64,000 nucleotides of DNA from assembly GCA_963771985.1 (NCBI GenBank), contig CAVYVO010000004.1, positions 62,001 to 126,000 of the forward strand, read 5' to 3'. Below, one piece after another: positions 43,173 through 52,052 of the stretch. The DNA is from Trebonia sp963771985 (lineage in GTDB: Bacteria; Actinomycetota; Actinomycetes; Streptosporangiales; Streptosporangiaceae). A model generated the notes under the pieces. It saw nothing but the letters and a program-made list of their open reading frames with translations. It did not search any database and was not told the origin of the DNA. Positions within the stretch are counted from its first letter, which is position 1; each line of letters begins with the position of its first letter. Position numbers and translations under genes: made by a program.

Positions 43173-43790
43173 ATGACCGAGCAGCAGGAGCGTACGGTGG
43201 TCGACTTCTGGTTCGACCCTGTCTGTCCGTGGGCGTGGATCGCGTCCCGGTGGATCCATGAGGTGGAGAAGGTGCGTCCGGTCACGGCGCGCTGGCATGT
43301 GATGAGCCTGTCCGTGCTCAATGAGGGCCGTGACATTCCGGAGCAGTACCAGGAGCTCATGCGCACCGGCTGGGGCCCGGTACGGATCTGCATCGCCGCC
43401 GAGCAAGAGTTCGGGCCCGAGGTTCTCGGCCCGCTGTACACGGCGCTCGGCACCAGGTTCCACCACGAGAAGGCGCCGCGCGAGCGGGCCACCTACGAGG
43501 CGGCGCTCGCCGAGGCGGGGCTGCCGGCCCGGCTGGCCGACGCCGCGGACGCCACCGAGTACGACGAGGCGCTGCGCGCCTCGCACAAAGAGGGAATCGA
43601 TCGGGTCGGCTACGACGTGGGCACGCCGGTCATCTCGGTGAACGGGCTGTCGGTCTTCGGCCCGGTGCTGTCCCCGATTCCCCGCGGCGACGCGGCGGGG
43701 AAGCTGTGGGACGGCGTGCTGCTGATCGCGGGGACCGATGGCTTCTTCGAGCTGAAGCGCTCCCGGACCCGCGACCCGATTTTCGACTGA
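43173..43790 (+). CDS. DsbA-family protein (mycothiol-dependent nitroreductase-like) with CPWA site
   Basis: A thioredoxin-fold DsbA-like protein of 205 residues, close in layout to the mycobacterial nitroreductase Rv2466c. Shared blocks are VVDFWFDPVCPWAWIASRWIHE, MSLSVLNEGRDIPEQY, WGPVRICIAAEQ, VGTPVISVNGLSVFGPVLSPIPRG and FFELKRSRTRDP. The active site reads C18-P-W-A21; in Rv2466c, as I recall it, the motif is CPWC. The resolving Cys is therefore missing here, pointing to a monothiol mechanism with mycothiol as partner. ATG 43173 has RBS CAGGAG. It is divergent from pepN. Confidence 0.85.
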   Translation: MTEQQERTVVDFWFDPVCPWAWIASRWIHEVEKVRPVTARWHVMSLSVLNEGRDIPEQYQELMRTGWGPVRICIAAEQEFGPEVLGPLYTALGTRFHHEKAPRERATYEAALAEAGLPARLADAADATEYDEALRASHKEGIDRVGYDVGTPVISVNGLSVFGPVLSPIPRGDAAGKLWDGVLLIAGTDGFFELKRSRTRDPIFD

Positions 43791-43943
43791 GCGAGCCCGA
43801 ACGGGCAGTGGTGCCATTGATCAGCGCCTCGTCCGCCTAGCGAGTTTCATAATATTATTACACCCAGTGCCCGTTCAGTCATCGGTTGTGACCGCACAGT
43901 TTTCGCGGCTCCCATCGGTGGCGGAACGGCGCGGGGCTAGCAT

Positions 43944-44417
43944 TTGACCGTGCGCGTATATCTGGGATCTGACCATGCCGGGTTCGAACTGAAGTCAAGC
44001 CTGATCGCCTGGCTGCGCGAGGCCGGGCACGAGCCCGTGGACTGCGGTCCGGCCTCCTATGTGCCTGATGACGACTACCCCGTCTACGTGATGCGCGCGG
44101 CTAAGGGCGTCGCGGACGACCCGGGCAGCCTGGGCATCGTCATCGGCGGTTCTGGCAACGGCGAGCAGATCGCGTCGAACAAGATCACCGGCATCCGGGC
44201 CGCGGTGGCCTGGACGATGGAGACCGCCCAGCTCGCCCGCCAGCACAACGATGCCAACGTGCTCAGCCTCGGCGCGCGGATGTACAGCCTTGAGGACGCG
44301 CTGGAGTTCGCGAAGGTCTTCATCCAGACGCCATTCTCGCAAGAGCCCCGGCACGCCAGGCGGCTAGCCGAGATCGCGGACTACGAGAAGACGGGCGAGC
44401 TCCCGCCGCTCCCTTAG
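43944..44417 (+). CDS. rpiB: Ribose-5-phosphate isomerase B
   Basis: Interconverts ribose-5-phosphate and ribulose-5-phosphate in the pentose phosphate pathway. The 155-157 residue product shows VYLGSDHAGFELK at the N-terminus and the phosphate/catalytic loop IVIGGSGNGEQIASNKITGIRAA near 70-90. This is the Glu-containing actinobacterial type rather than the Cys type. The NDANVLSLGARM region follows. TTG 43944 has a GGGG site 8 bp upstream, while GTG 43950 gives the more usual MRVYLGSDHAGF start. No operon partner is evident; its stop is 29 bp from the convergent Eis-like gene. Confidence 0.92.
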   Translation: MTVRVYLGSDHAGFELKSSLIAWLREAGHEPVDCGPASYVPDDDYPVYVMRAAKGVADDPGSLGIVIGGSGNGEQIASNKITGIRAAVAWTMETAQLARQHNDANVLSLGARMYSLEDALEFAKVFIQTPFSQEPRHARRLAEIADYEKTGELPPLP

Positions 44418-44446
44418 CGGCTCCCGCGGCTCCCGCCGCGGACTCG

Positions 44447-45898
44447 TCAGCGGATACGGCGGCGCCGACGGCGGGCGCGCGGCTGCTCCGGTTCCCCGGC
44501 CGCGAGCGGCGCGGCCTGCTGCGCGGGTGTCCGCTCCTCGCGCCCGGCGGCCTCGTCGAGCTGCTCGGGCCGGGGACGCGACACGTCCCTGGCACGCATC
44601 GCGGCGCTCAGGGTGATCTTCATGGCAGCCATACATAAGAAGATACGCGGGCACCACGGCGCCGGGTCCCACGACATGGCGGCGGACAGCCGCGCGACCG
44701 TGCCCGGGCGTGCCTGCGTGACGAGGCCCGCCGCGGCGAGCGTGCCCAGCCTGGTGCCGCCGAGGTAGGCGGCGCCCAGCTCCCGGACGTCGAGGGCGAT
44801 GTCGGCGGCCTCGGTGGTGCGCTCGCAGCTGACGCCGCCGTCCGGCCCGCCGGCCCGCAGCCGCCAGCGTCCGGCGTTGCCGGGCAGCACGTCGTCGGTG
44901 ACATCGAGCACCACGTCGACCGGGCAGGAGTACGCGCGGCGGGTCAGCGCGGCCGGCAGGTCGATGACGCGCACCCACAACGCGTCGTGCACCGCGGGGC
45001 GCGCCCGGCGCGGGTCAAGGAACTGGAACAGCGCCGGGTCGTCGACCGGCCGCAGCCGCGCGATCGTCTCGGTCACCAGGTCGCGGCTGAGCACGTCGCG
45101 CCAGAGCGCCGCCCCGGCCGCCGGGTCCGCCGCGACCAGCTCCTTGACCTCGAGCAGGCTGTCGGGCGTGAACCTGTCGTCATCCCACCGGCCCAGACCC
45201 TGGTACAGCGCGTAGCCGCGCGGGCCGGAGTCGTCCTCGGCGAGGACGCAACGCTTGGGGCTGTATCCGTTCCGGTCTTCTTCGCGGTCTTGCAGTATCC
45301 GCTCCCACCAGGCGTCGTTTCTGGTGAAGAAGCCCGGCTGCTGCTGCAGCACGGTCTCGTAGACCTTGGTGAGTTCCGCGAGCGCCGCCGAGGGCTCGAC
45401 GATGCGCAACCGCAGCGCGGGGTCCGCGGGCGCTATGGGTGACATGCTGCCCTCGCCGCGGCGGAACGAGTAACTTGCCTGGAGCGTCCCCCGCCCGTAT
45501 CCATAGCGCCAGTACAACGGCGCCTCCGAGGCCCAGAGCGCGGCGATCGGCTCGCCCTTCGCCGCGATGTCGGTGAGCTGGCGGCGCATCAGCGAGCGCA
45601 GGATTCCGCGTCGTCGGTAGGTGGGCAGCACCGCGACGTAGGTGACGCCCGCGGTCGGCAGGAGGGCGCCTGGCACGGACATCAGGAAGCTGTACGCGCC
45701 CGCGATACCTACCGGCCCGGCGCTCGCGGGCAGCGCGGGATCGAACGCGGCCAGCGACCTGTCCGCCTCGAAAAGCCTGCCGATCAGCGGCAGGTCGGCC
45801 GCCCGCGGCGGTCCGCTGTGGAAGGCGTGCTCGTCCACTAGGTGATATGCAGCAAACTCGGAGTTGGCGATCGGACGGATTGGATACGGGTCTGCCAT
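44447..45898 (-). CDS. Eis-like GNAT acetyltransferase with C-terminal extension
   Basis: A multi-domain GNAT of the Eis/enhanced intracellular survival family, 483 residues. The N-terminal GNAT domain has VTYVAVLPTYRRRGILRSLMRRQL (acetyl-CoA loop). The middle GNAT has YWRYGYGRGTLQASYSF, with the family's Tyr region. The C-terminal sterol-carrier-like domain ends SWDPAPWCPRIF. In studied Eis proteins the chain ends at that Phe, and its free carboxylate joins in catalysis. Here about 63 more residues follow, ending in a run of Arg. The start is ATG 45898 after AGGAAG. A downstream frameshift or real functional divergence could explain the tail. Confidence 0.87.
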   Translation of the reverse strand: MADPYPIRPIANSEFAAYHLVDEHAFHSGPPRAADLPLIGRLFEADRSLAAFDPALPASAGPVGIAGAYSFLMSVPGALLPTAGVTYVAVLPTYRRRGILRSLMRRQLTDIAAKGEPIAALWASEAPLYWRYGYGRGTLQASYSFRRGEGSMSPIAPADPALRLRIVEPSAALAELTKVYETVLQQQPGFFTRNDAWWERILQDREEDRNGYSPKRCVLAEDDSGPRGYALYQGLGRWDDDRFTPDSLLEVKELVAADPAAGAALWRDVLSRDLVTETIARLRPVDDPALFQFLDPRRARPAVHDALWVRVIDLPAALTRRAYSCPVDVVLDVTDDVLPGNAGRWRLRAGGPDGGVSCERTTEAADIALDVRELGAAYLGGTRLGTLAAAGLVTQARPGTVARLSAAMSWDPAPWCPRIFLCMAAMKITLSAAMRARDVSRPRPEQLDEAAGREERTPAQQAAPLAAGEPEQPRARRRRRRIR

Positions 45899-46025
45899 GA
45901 TGGTCTTCCTATCCTGCAAAACCCTTCAGACGCGAATTTTTTTCACTGGCTGGGCAGGAAAGTAGGGGGAGAGCGAGCATGGGCGGTGTGCGATGGCAAC
46001 GATATGCGGATAGCCTGCGCCCGTC

Positions 46026-47144
46026 ATGACTGTTACCGGGCCGGTCGCCGCCATGCGCACCGCGGTGCGCCCGATGCGCGTTGCCGGGAGTCGGCTGGGT
46101 AACCAGGTCAGGTCGCAGCTGATCACACGGAACCGCCGGGTGGCATTCGGGCTCACCCTCGCCACGGTGGCGATCGCGGTGGCCGCCGTGCACGTGTCCG
46201 AGTGGTGGTTCTCGCCGGGCGTGATGATCCTGCCGATCCTGTGCGGCGGCCTGCTGCTGTGGCCGCGGGCGCTGCGGATCCTGTTCGGGATCGCGGCGGT
46301 GTGCCTCGCCTATGACGTGGCCAAGGACAAGGCGGGGGCGGGGATCGTCGCGACGATCGCGGTGACCGCGTTCTTCGCCGACGTGCTGGCACGGACGAGG
46401 GGCAAGCTGGGCACCCGCGGGCTGCGCGCGGACCGGATGATGATCGAGCTGCGGGATCGCATCCGGGCCCAGGGCACGCTGCCCGAGCTCAGCGACGGCT
46501 GGGAGTCGACGGTGGTGCTGCGCCCGGCGGGCGGCAGCTCGTTCGGCGGCGACTTCGTGGTCTCCTACAGCGACGGCAAGTCGCTGGAGGTGGCGCTTGT
46601 CGACGTGTCCGGCAAGGGGATGGACGCGGCGACCAGGGCGCTGCTGCTTTCCGGGGCGTTCGGCGGCGTGCTCGGCTCGGTTCCCCGGGAGGCGTTCCTG
46701 CCGGCCTGCAACGCCTACCTGCGCCGGGGCAAGGCGCCGGAAGGGTTCGTGACCGCGGTCCACCTGGCGATCGACTTGGCCTCGGGTGAGTACACGCTGT
46801 CGTCGGCCGGGCATCCCCCGGCGGTGCGCTTCGAATCGAACAACGGCCAGTGGCACATCAGCGGCGCCCGCGGCATCGTGCTCGGCGTCGTCCCGGACCA
46901 GGCGGGTGCCGACGCCCCCGAGGAGGGCGTGCTGCGCCGCGGCGACGCGATCATGCTCTACACCGACGGCGTAGTCGAGGCCCCCGGCCGGGACATCGAT
47001 GAGGGCATCGAGCGGCTGCTCGGCGAGGCCGAGCGGCTGGTGGTCGCCGGTTTCAAGACCGGCGCGCCGGAGCTGGTCACCACCATGCAGCGCGCGATCG
47101 ACAGCAAGGACGACTGCGCCCTAGTCCTCATCTGGCGCACCTAG
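46026..47144 (+). CDS. Membrane-bound SpoIIE/PP2C-type serine phosphatase
   Basis: The 372-residue protein has a basic cytoplasmic N-terminus and three or four membrane helices (about 38-115: FGLTLATVAIAVAAVHV, VMILPILCGGLLLW, ILFGIAAVCLAYDV, GIVATIAVTAFFA). A SpoIIE-type PP2C domain follows (about 150-372). Metal and catalytic motifs are SSFGGDFVV, LVDVSGKGMDA, AGHPPAVRF, IMLYTDGVVEAPGRD and SKDDCALVLIW. Such enzymes dephosphorylate anti-anti-sigma factors. No STAS or anti-sigma gene is adjacent, so its partner lies elsewhere. It is divergent from the Eis-like gene over 127 bp. Confidence 0.9.
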   Translation: MTVTGPVAAMRTAVRPMRVAGSRLGNQVRSQLITRNRRVAFGLTLATVAIAVAAVHVSEWWFSPGVMILPILCGGLLLWPRALRILFGIAAVCLAYDVAKDKAGAGIVATIAVTAFFADVLARTRGKLGTRGLRADRMMIELRDRIRAQGTLPELSDGWESTVVLRPAGGSSFGGDFVVSYSDGKSLEVALVDVSGKGMDAATRALLLSGAFGGVLGSVPREAFLPACNAYLRRGKAPEGFVTAVHLAIDLASGEYTLSSAGHPPAVRFESNNGQWHISGARGIVLGVVPDQAGADAPEEGVLRRGDAIMLYTDGVVEAPGRDIDEGIERLLGEAERLVVAGFKTGAPELVTTMQRAIDSKDDCALVLIWRT

Positions 47145-47445
47145 CCCCCGCCGGCCACGTCTTTCGAGTCGCGCACGACCATGCCGGCCGGCGCCGTAGC
47201 CGCTGATCCTGTCGTAAGGGCTAGACGGCGGCGACCACGGGTGAGGTGCGCAGGGCCGCGCGGATGATGTCGGCGAGTTCGTCGTCGCCACACCGCTGCG
47301 CAGCTGAACATGTTTGCGATTTCCGGTGTCATGGCGCTGTCCGGTATGTCTTCAAACGTGCCGGTGTCGTCTGCTTGATCACGTTCGCCGTGCCCCAGTT
47401 CCCGGAACTCCGCGCTGGCCCGGCCAGTGACGGCGGAGGCTAGGG
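47145..47445. other. Intergenic region with a possible gene remnant
   Basis: On the minus strand a frame ending with TAG near 47222 reads G-D-D-E-L-A-D-I-I-R-A-A-L-R-T-S-P-V-V-A-A-V. This looks like a genuine protein C-terminus with good codon bias, but the frame degenerates upstream of about 47320. It is probably the relic of a gene truncated before or when the repeat at 47446 arrived. Nothing else is visible here. Confidence 0.3.
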
Positions 47446-47711
47446 GGTATCAAATCAGTAAATTTCCGGATTTAACACGCAGATAGCCTCAGCTGTACCG
47501 TCATGATCGCGAAGATTTTTATCCTGCCGAAGACCTTTTATCCTATAATGCGTAAATATTTTCGTGATCATGAACTCGCCAGGATCAGATACCCCAGCGG
47601 GGTATTCATTGCTTGGCTGTAAGCGTGCCTCCCCGTGTCCCGCGCGCCAGACGGTCCGGCCGCCCGCAGCCGTGAGCAGTCTCCGCCCCAGAAGACCCCG
47701 CCCTTTCAATT
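47446..47711 (-). repeat. Long dispersed repeat with MITE-like core, copy D
   Basis: This is the inverted copy of 28013-28280. The core 47446-47595 has the same outer inverted ends (GGTATCAAATCAG at one side, GGATCAGATACCCC at the other) and the nested TCATGATC pair. Next to it lies the shared GGGGTATTCATTGCTTGGCT to CCCCGTGTCCCGCGCGCCAG block and a terminal CTTTCAATT with the TACAGGAATTGAAAG-type motif. The two copies differ by scattered substitutions and very few indels. It lies in the convergent gap between the SpoIIE phosphatase and proS. Confidence 0.7.
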
Positions 47712-47799
47712 CGCGTAGCGCGCAAATCCAGTCACCGCGAGCAGCAAACTACCAGGTCAGCGCCTCGCGAAGTCACCCAAGGCCGAAAAGCGGCCCGAG

Positions 47800-49749
47800 T
47801 CAGGCCAGGGGACGCCTGGGCCGCGCTTCGCTGCCAGCCTGAAGAGCGTCCAGTAGATCCCGGCCGATCTGCACGGGAACATCCCGCTGCCCTGCAGTGC
47901 AGCAGGGCGTCTGGTCGTGCGCGAACCGATTGCGCAATCGACCTGCTCTAGTGTGGTCGATTGCGCAATCGGCACATAAGATCCGCGGCAGATCCGCGGC
48001 GCCGGGGCCGGCTACGGCTGCGCCGGCGCCGGAGATGGCGGTGGCGACCGTCTTGCGGACGCGTTCGGCGATCTCGTCCAGGTGGACGTTGACCGTCTCG
48101 CCGGTGGCGCGGTCGGTGAGCTCGGCGGTCCCCGCGGCGACGCCGCGCTTGCCGATCGTCACCCGGAACGGGATGCCGACCAGCTCCGCGTCGCTGAACT
48201 TGACCCCGGCGCGGACGCTGCGGTCGTCGATGATCGTGTCCACGCCGGCGTCGAGCAGCCGGCGGTAGACCTGCTCGCCCATCTCGGCGACGGCGGGGTC
48301 GTCCTGCTGGGCGACGACCAAGACCGTCTCGAACGGCGCGACGGCGGCGGGCCAGATGATGCCCTTCGCGTCGTGATGGACCTCGATGATCGCGGCCATC
48401 GCCCGCTCGACGCCGATGCCGTAGGAGCCCATGATCGGCCGGACCGGCTTGCCGTCCGGGCCGGAGACCGACACATCCATCGCGTTGGAGAACTTGTAGC
48501 CGAGCTTGAAGATGTGCCCGACCTCGATGGCCTTGATGACCTCGAGCGGCTGCCCGCACCGGACGCACGGCTCCCCCGCCTCGGCCTTGCGCAGGTCCGC
48601 CCAGGTCCCGACCGTGATGTCCCGCGCCACGTCCACGCCGCGCAGGTGTACGTCGTCGGTGTTCGCGCCGGTCACCATGCCGGACCGGCCCAGCAGCGCC
48701 AGGTCGGCGATCACCGGGTAGGCCGAGACGCCGACCGCGCCCAGCGAGCCGGGGTGCGCGCCGAGGGCCTCGAAGATCTCGTCGGCGGCGGCCGGGCGCA
48801 CGCTGTTCGCGCCGGTCGCGTCGATGAGCTTCTGCTCCTCGAGGGCGTGGTCGCCGCGCAGCAGGACGAGGGTGAGCTGGCCGTCCAGGATGTACACGAG
48901 CGTCTTGAGCTGCCGTCCGGCGGGCGCGTCGTAGCCGGCGGCGAGGTCCTCGATCGTCCGCACGCCCGGCGTGTCGAACCGCTCGGGGGCGGGCAGCGCG
49001 GCGGCCGCGTCCGCCGCGGGGTCGGCCGGCGGGAGCGCCGAGGTCGCCTTCTCCACGTTGGCGGCGTACCCGCAGTCCGGGCTCACGATGACGTCGTCCT
49101 CGCCGCTCTCGGACGGGCAGACGAACTCGATGGAGTCCGACCCGCCCATGGTGCCGTTGGACGCCTCGGCGGGGATCGCGGGGATGCCGAGCCGCTCGAA
49201 CGCGCGCTGGTAGGCCTTGTAGTGCAGGTCGAACGAGCGGTCAAGGCCGGCCGCGTCCAGGTCGAAGCTGTAGGAGTCCTTCATCGTGAACTCGCGGGTC
49301 CGCATCAGGCCCGCCTTCGGCCGCGCCTCGTCGCGCAGCTTGGTCTGGAACTGGTACCACATCTGCGGCAGCTCGCGGTAGGAGCTGAGCTCGGTGGCCA
49401 GGGTCGCCACGATCTCCTCGTGCGTCATGCCCAGCGCCAGGTCGGCACCCTTGCGGTCCTGGAGCCGGAACATCGCCTCGCCCATCAGCTCCCAGCGCCC
49501 GCTGCGCAGCCACGGCTCGGCCGGGTGCATGACCGGCATCAGGATCTCCTGGGCACCGATCCGGTTCATCTCCTCGCGGATGATCCCGATGACCTTCAGC
49601 CGGACCCGCACCGCCAGCGGCAGCAGCGAGTAGTGACCCGCCATCAGCTGGCGGATGTACCCGGCGCGCAGCAGCAGCCGGTGGCTGGGCGCGCCCGCCT
49701 CCGCGGGGTCCTCCCGCAGCGTCGGGATGTGCATGGTTGACCAGCGCAC
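47800..49749 (-). CDS. proS: Prolyl-tRNA synthetase, long type with C-terminal tail
   Basis: A class II aminoacyl-tRNA synthetase. VRWSTMHIPTLREDPAEA begins at GTG 49749 (GGAGTGG upstream). Motif 2 is FQTKLRDEARPKAGLMRTREFTMKDSYSF, and the inserted editing domain (about 225-400, YbaK-like) contains LKTLVYILDGQLTLVLLRGDHALEE. Motif 3 is MGSYGIGVERAMAAIIEV. The anticodon-binding domain ends near ETVNVHLDEIAERVRKTVATA. About 70 residues follow, Ala/Gly then Cys/Arg-rich (ILCADCAIDHTRAG…), read through a hairpin of repeated CGATTGCGCAATCG palindromes. Family members normally stop before this. A lost stop codon or an indel is likely. Confidence 0.93.
   Translation of the reverse strand: MRWSTMHIPTLREDPAEAGAPSHRLLLRAGYIRQLMAGHYSLLPLAVRVRLKVIGIIREEMNRIGAQEILMPVMHPAEPWLRSGRWELMGEAMFRLQDRKGADLALGMTHEEIVATLATELSSYRELPQMWYQFQTKLRDEARPKAGLMRTREFTMKDSYSFDLDAAGLDRSFDLHYKAYQRAFERLGIPAIPAEASNGTMGGSDSIEFVCPSESGEDDVIVSPDCGYAANVEKATSALPPADPAADAAAALPAPERFDTPGVRTIEDLAAGYDAPAGRQLKTLVYILDGQLTLVLLRGDHALEEQKLIDATGANSVRPAAADEIFEALGAHPGSLGAVGVSAYPVIADLALLGRSGMVTGANTDDVHLRGVDVARDITVGTWADLRKAEAGEPCVRCGQPLEVIKAIEVGHIFKLGYKFSNAMDVSVSGPDGKPVRPIMGSYGIGVERAMAAIIEVHHDAKGIIWPAAVAPFETVLVVAQQDDPAVAEMGEQVYRRLLDAGVDTIIDDRSVRAGVKFSDAELVGIPFRVTIGKRGVAAGTAELTDRATGETVNVHLDEIAERVRKTVATAISGAGAAVAGPGAADLPRILCADCAIDHTRAGRLRNRFAHDQTPCCTAGQRDVPVQIGRDLLDALQAGSEARPRRPLA
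47926..47972. repeat. Paired CGATTGCGCAATCG palindromes forming a hairpin
   Basis: CCGATTGCGCAATCGAC (47926-47942) and GTCGATTGCGCAATCGG (47956-47972) are exact reverse complements with a 13-nt spacer. Each arm is itself a 14-bp palindrome. A smaller stem (GCCCTGC 47889-47895 with GCAGGGC 47902-47908) follows in the proS direction. It was presumably the proS terminator but is now inside the open frame. The right side GCGCAATCGGCAC recurs at 4830-4842. Confidence 0.75.
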
Positions 49750-49805
49750 GATTCCACTCCAGTTCTCGTCCTGCGCGTAGTGTAGTGGCGCGGCCGGCTG
49801 GCCGC

Positions 49806-50288
49806 TTACTCGTTTACCCGCGACTCCTCCGGCCGCGGCACGAGCGCAGGCCGCGGCACGAGCGCCAGCAGCGCGCGGGCCAGCCACGCCCCGGCGAGCA
49901 CTTGGAGCGCGGCCAGCAGCAGCGTGACCGCGATGGCGACCCCGGCGTACGGCGGCAGCCCGGCGAGCCCCGCGATCACGTGGGCGGTCGCGCCCGCCGG
50001 GAGGCCGCGCAGCGCCAGCACCCACAGCGGGACCGCCCATCCGGCGACAGCGCCCGCCGTGGCAGGCAGCACCACCCCCCGGACGCGCACACTGCCGGCC
50101 CTGCTGGCTCCAGGGGGGACGACCCCCCTGGAACCCCCCGAGACAAAACCAGCTAGGAGGCCGAAGACGAACGGCACGAACCAGGCGCCCGCCTGCGCGG
50201 TCAGGCCGACGGCGATCGCCACCACCGCGAACACGGCCAGCCGCCGGGCCGCCAACACGGTCACCGGGCCGTCCGTCCGCCTAGCCAT
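49806..50288 (-). CDS. Small multi-span membrane protein
   Basis: The 160-residue product starts MARRTDGPVTVLAARRL at ATG 50288, 8 bp inside the 3' end of the penicillin acylase gene. Four hydrophobic spans are visible (LAVFAVVAIAVGLTAQAGA, FVFGLLAGFVSGG, AVAGWAVPLWVLALRGL, AVTLLLAALQVLAGAWLARAL). Between spans two and three, the residues G-S-R-G-V-V-P-P-G-A-S-R are encoded by a REP-like palindrome inserted in frame. No family is recognised. It lies directly upstream of proS with a gap of 56 bp. Confidence 0.6.
   Translation of the reverse strand: MARRTDGPVTVLAARRLAVFAVVAIAVGLTAQAGAWFVPFVFGLLAGFVSGGSRGVVPPGASRAGSVRVRGVVLPATAGAVAGWAVPLWVLALRGLPAGATAHVIAGLAGLPPYAGVAIAVTLLLAALQVLAGAWLARALLALVPRPALVPRPEESRVNE
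50100..50141 (-). repeat. REP-like palindrome inserted in a membrane-protein gene, copy 5
   Basis: On the minus strand CGGGGGGTTCCAGGGGGG is followed by TCGTCCCCCCTGGAG and CCAGCAGGGC. It keeps the reading frame of the membrane protein and lies in a loop between two membrane spans. The GGGGGGTCGTCCCCCC core is identical to copies 1 and 6 apart from run length. Confidence 0.75.
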
Positions 50289-52052
50289 CGAGCCGCCAGG
50301 CGGTGCCGTCGAGGGCCGAGCCCGGTACGGGGACGCCGGCCGGGCGCGGCCCGTAGCCGAGCCCGGCGGCCCCGGTGAGCGAGGGGAACGACCGGGAGTG
50401 CAGCTTCCCCCAGGCCCACGACGCGGGCGCCCCGCCGTCCACCGAAGCCAGGTGCGCGGCCGCCGTCTTGAAGGCCGCCACCATCGCGGCCGGCGCGCTG
50501 CCCGGGCCCCGCCCAGACGGACCGCGGAAAACGGCGTTCGCCGGGTCGGACAAGGTCCACGCCTCCAGGTCCTCATCAAGCGGCGCCACCCCCGGGATCA
50601 CCGCCAGCGACGACGCGTCAAGCCCGACGCGCACGCCGAAGGCCCCCCACCACGGCTCGAACGCCTGAATGAGATAGTCGCTCCAGAACGTCCACCACAC
50701 GCTCGCCGCGGCCGAACCCTCGTCCATGGAGTAGTCCCATGAGCCGAGGAGAGACGCCACCGACCGTTCGGACGAAGACAAATGAGCAGCGCGCAGGGCG
50801 GACAGCAGCGATGGCAGCACGCGAGACGCCAGGCTGCCGGTCAGGTTGTTCTGCAGCGCGGCGATCGACGACGCGGACAGCGGCTCGTGCGCGCGCAGGT
50901 AGGCGTAGGCGTACGCGGCGCGGTAGCCAGGGTCGCAGAAGTCGGCGCTGGTGCCGATGTAGTACGGGTACGCCGCGGTGACCGGCCGCTGGTTGGCGGT
51001 CACGATCAGGTGCGACGGCGGATCGTAGGCCTGCGGCACGGCGCTGTCGGGGATCACGGCGGTGACGTCGCAGCCGCCGGTGCCGGACATCGGCAGCCAC
51101 GGCTGGCAGCCGCCGGGAACCTGCGGGTAGTAGCCGGCGGAGATCGCGCCGATGTTCCCGGCGGTGTCGGCGTAGACGAAGTTCTGCGTGGGCGCGTGCC
51201 AGCCCGCCAGGGCGGCACGGAACTGAGCCCAATCCGTCGCCTGGTTGACCGCGAGTATCGCGCCGAGGTCGCCGGACGGCACGTTGCCCATCCAGTCGAC
51301 GGCCATCGTCTGCCGGGCCTGGGTCATGATCGGCCCGTGCACGGTGATGTCCACGGTCAGGTGCACTGTCGCGCCGCCCCGGACGGGGATCGTGTACCGC
51401 ACCACGGTCAGCGGACGCCACGAGCCGCGCCAGTAGTAGTCGTCGCCTCGGCGGCGTTCGTGAACACCACGGGCCAGTCGCCGTCCGCGCGGACCGCCGC
51501 GATGTCATCGTTGACGCCCTGGGCGTAGGCGAGCAGCGCGGCGCGGGCCGCGCCCGTGGTGCGCGACCATTCATTCTGGGCGGTGCGCAGCAGGCCCAGG
51601 CGCAGCTCGAACTCGTCGCTCGTCAGGTCACCCGGGCCGCCGAGCTGGGCGAGGCGGCCTTCCCCGAGGCGGCGTTCGAGATCCATCTGCGACAGCCGGA
51701 ACCTCGCGTGCACGTATCCCAGGGCCAGGAACAGGTCGTGTTCGCTGCCCGCGCTGATCGAGGCCAGGCCTTGCTTGCTGAATGAGACGGTCACGGGGGC
51801 GGTCAGCCCCGGCAGGCGCAGCGTCTGGCCGGTGGCCGGCTGACCCCCGGACGCCGATGTCCAGGCGCCCCGGCCCGGGTCGAGCGCCGGCCCGAGCGCG
51901 GGGATCGTGCCGTAGCCGAACCCGAGCACGGACAGCAGCAGCGCCGATACCGCGACGGCGGCGACGGCGTTCACTGCCAGGCGAAGCCGCCGGCTGGCGG
52001 TCACTCGCCTCTCACGGGTCCACATTCCGCCCGTTTTATCACGAGCATCCAT
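50281..52052 (-). pseudogene. Penicillin acylase (Ntn-hydrolase) relic: frameshift and internal loss
   Basis: The first frame (52052 to 51408) encodes a membrane-anchor/signal region and an acylase alpha-chain-like part (ALGYVHARFRLSQMDLERRLGEG…LAYAQGVNDDIAAVRADGDWPVVF). After T-N-A-A-E-A-T the protein continues one frame over as YYWRGSWRPLTVVRYTIPVRGG. It then runs on through VHGPIMTQ and APTQNFVYADTAGNIGAISAGYYPQ to 50281. I find no Ser-Asn-x-x-W segment, which should begin the beta chain and carry the catalytic Ser. In family members roughly 100-150 residues separate these blocks, so an internal deletion is likely. It is probably inactive. Confidence 0.65.

Noticed and set aside
40341..43817. 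1158-codon frame suggesting a much longer PepN
   Set aside because: Upstream of 42908 it runs through repeats and antisense to the DsbA-family gene; the M1 domain starts normally at 42908.
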